Below, one piece after another: positions 63,860 through 64,000 of a DNA stretch of 64,000 bases (positions within the stretch are counted from its first letter, which is position 1; each line of letters begins with the position of its first letter). The notes beneath the pieces were generated by a model, which worked only from the letters and a program-made list of their open reading frames with translations, made no database searches and had not been told where the DNA came from. Both the position numbers and the translations under genes were made by a program. This DNA is from Piezodorus guildinii (lineage: Eukaryota > Arthropoda > Insecta > Hemiptera > Pentatomidae): NCBI GenBank assembly GCA_023052935.1, contig CM041295.1, positions 19,902,880 through 19,966,879 of the forward strand, given 5' to 3'.

Positions 63860-64000
63860 TTATAAATTACTGGTTGTTGTTTTTTATATATATATATGAA
63901 TTTACTTATTTCCTATTTTATTTTATTTTACTTTATCATAATTTTCTGAATATATTGTATGACTGTGGTTTCATATCTCTGTCCATTTTGAAACAAATAG
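63860..64000 (+). mobile_element. LINE 3' UTR fragment, runs off the window
   Basis: TATATATATGAATTTACTTA, TATATTGTATGACTGTGGTT and CATTTTGAAACAAAT parallel 23970-24100. The terminal part lies beyond base 64000. Confidence 0.55.

Overview
This is an AT-rich (roughly 70 percent) eukaryotic window that is almost entirely transposable-element sequence. No host gene, rRNA or functional tRNA gene could be supported. The mix of mariner deletion derivatives, Jockey-, CR1-, RTE- and I-type LINEs, tRNA-headed SINEs, TTAA MITEs, hammerhead-bearing Penelope-like pieces and a very abundant hairpin-ended repeat fits an insect genome. A hemipteran is my guess, with low confidence.

Shorthand used in the entries. 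HL1: a roughly 0.9-1.0 kb repeat starting TCTGGTGCGGGCAACACACG and ending in a stem-loop (CTTTCCCTTAC...GTAAGTGAAAG), with a CA-rich microsatellite inside; Helentron/DINE-1-like. C-LINE: CR1/L2-group LINE, full length at 4598-9282. R-LINE: RTE-like LINE with a very short 3' end and an ATT tail. J-LINE: Jockey-clade LINE. Z-LINE: LINE fragments ending in a CCHC knuckle. RX: an unclassified repeat carrying copies of GGATATAGTACTTTTTGGAA. dMar: a mariner deletion derivative with TTGGGTTGTTTCACATGAAA ends.

Layout. 1-2.6 kb: C-LINE piece split by two HL1 copies. 2.6-3.6: Z-LINE. 4.3-9.5: full-length C-LINE inside an HL1 copy. 9.7-14.3: hammerhead-like units, an inverted duplicated SINE block, mariner remnants and a tRNA-derived SINE. 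15.3-18.5: Z-LINE, mariner, RX, dMar. 19-21: Penelope-like repeat, then a J-LINE split by a TTAA MITE. 22.2-31: HL1 with an R-LINE inserted, further R-LINE and J-LINE pieces. 31.5-35.4: HL1 copies hosting a mariner and a 356-bp LTR miniature. 36-37.4: piggyBac remnant and I-type LINE tail. 38-43.3: Penelope-like repeat, HL1 with two J-LINE insertions, SINEs, C-LINE tail. 44-48: divergent dMar pair and R-LINE. 48.7-52.6: RX, HL1 copies, mariner derivative. 53.2-55: Tc1 element inside a TTAA MITE. 55.2-59.7: RX, HL1 with an empty-site paralog, a foldback hairpin, SINE. 60-64: J-LINE, R-LINE, C-LINE tail.

The parts do not form a pathway. What the window records is an insertion history: target-site duplications, empty sites and shared internal deletions allow many insertions to be ordered. 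HL1 is mostly the older host; C-LINE, R-LINE, J-LINE, mariner and LTR elements landed in it later. Boundaries were read by eye and are usually good to a few tens of bases; where a duplication is quoted they are good to a few bases.
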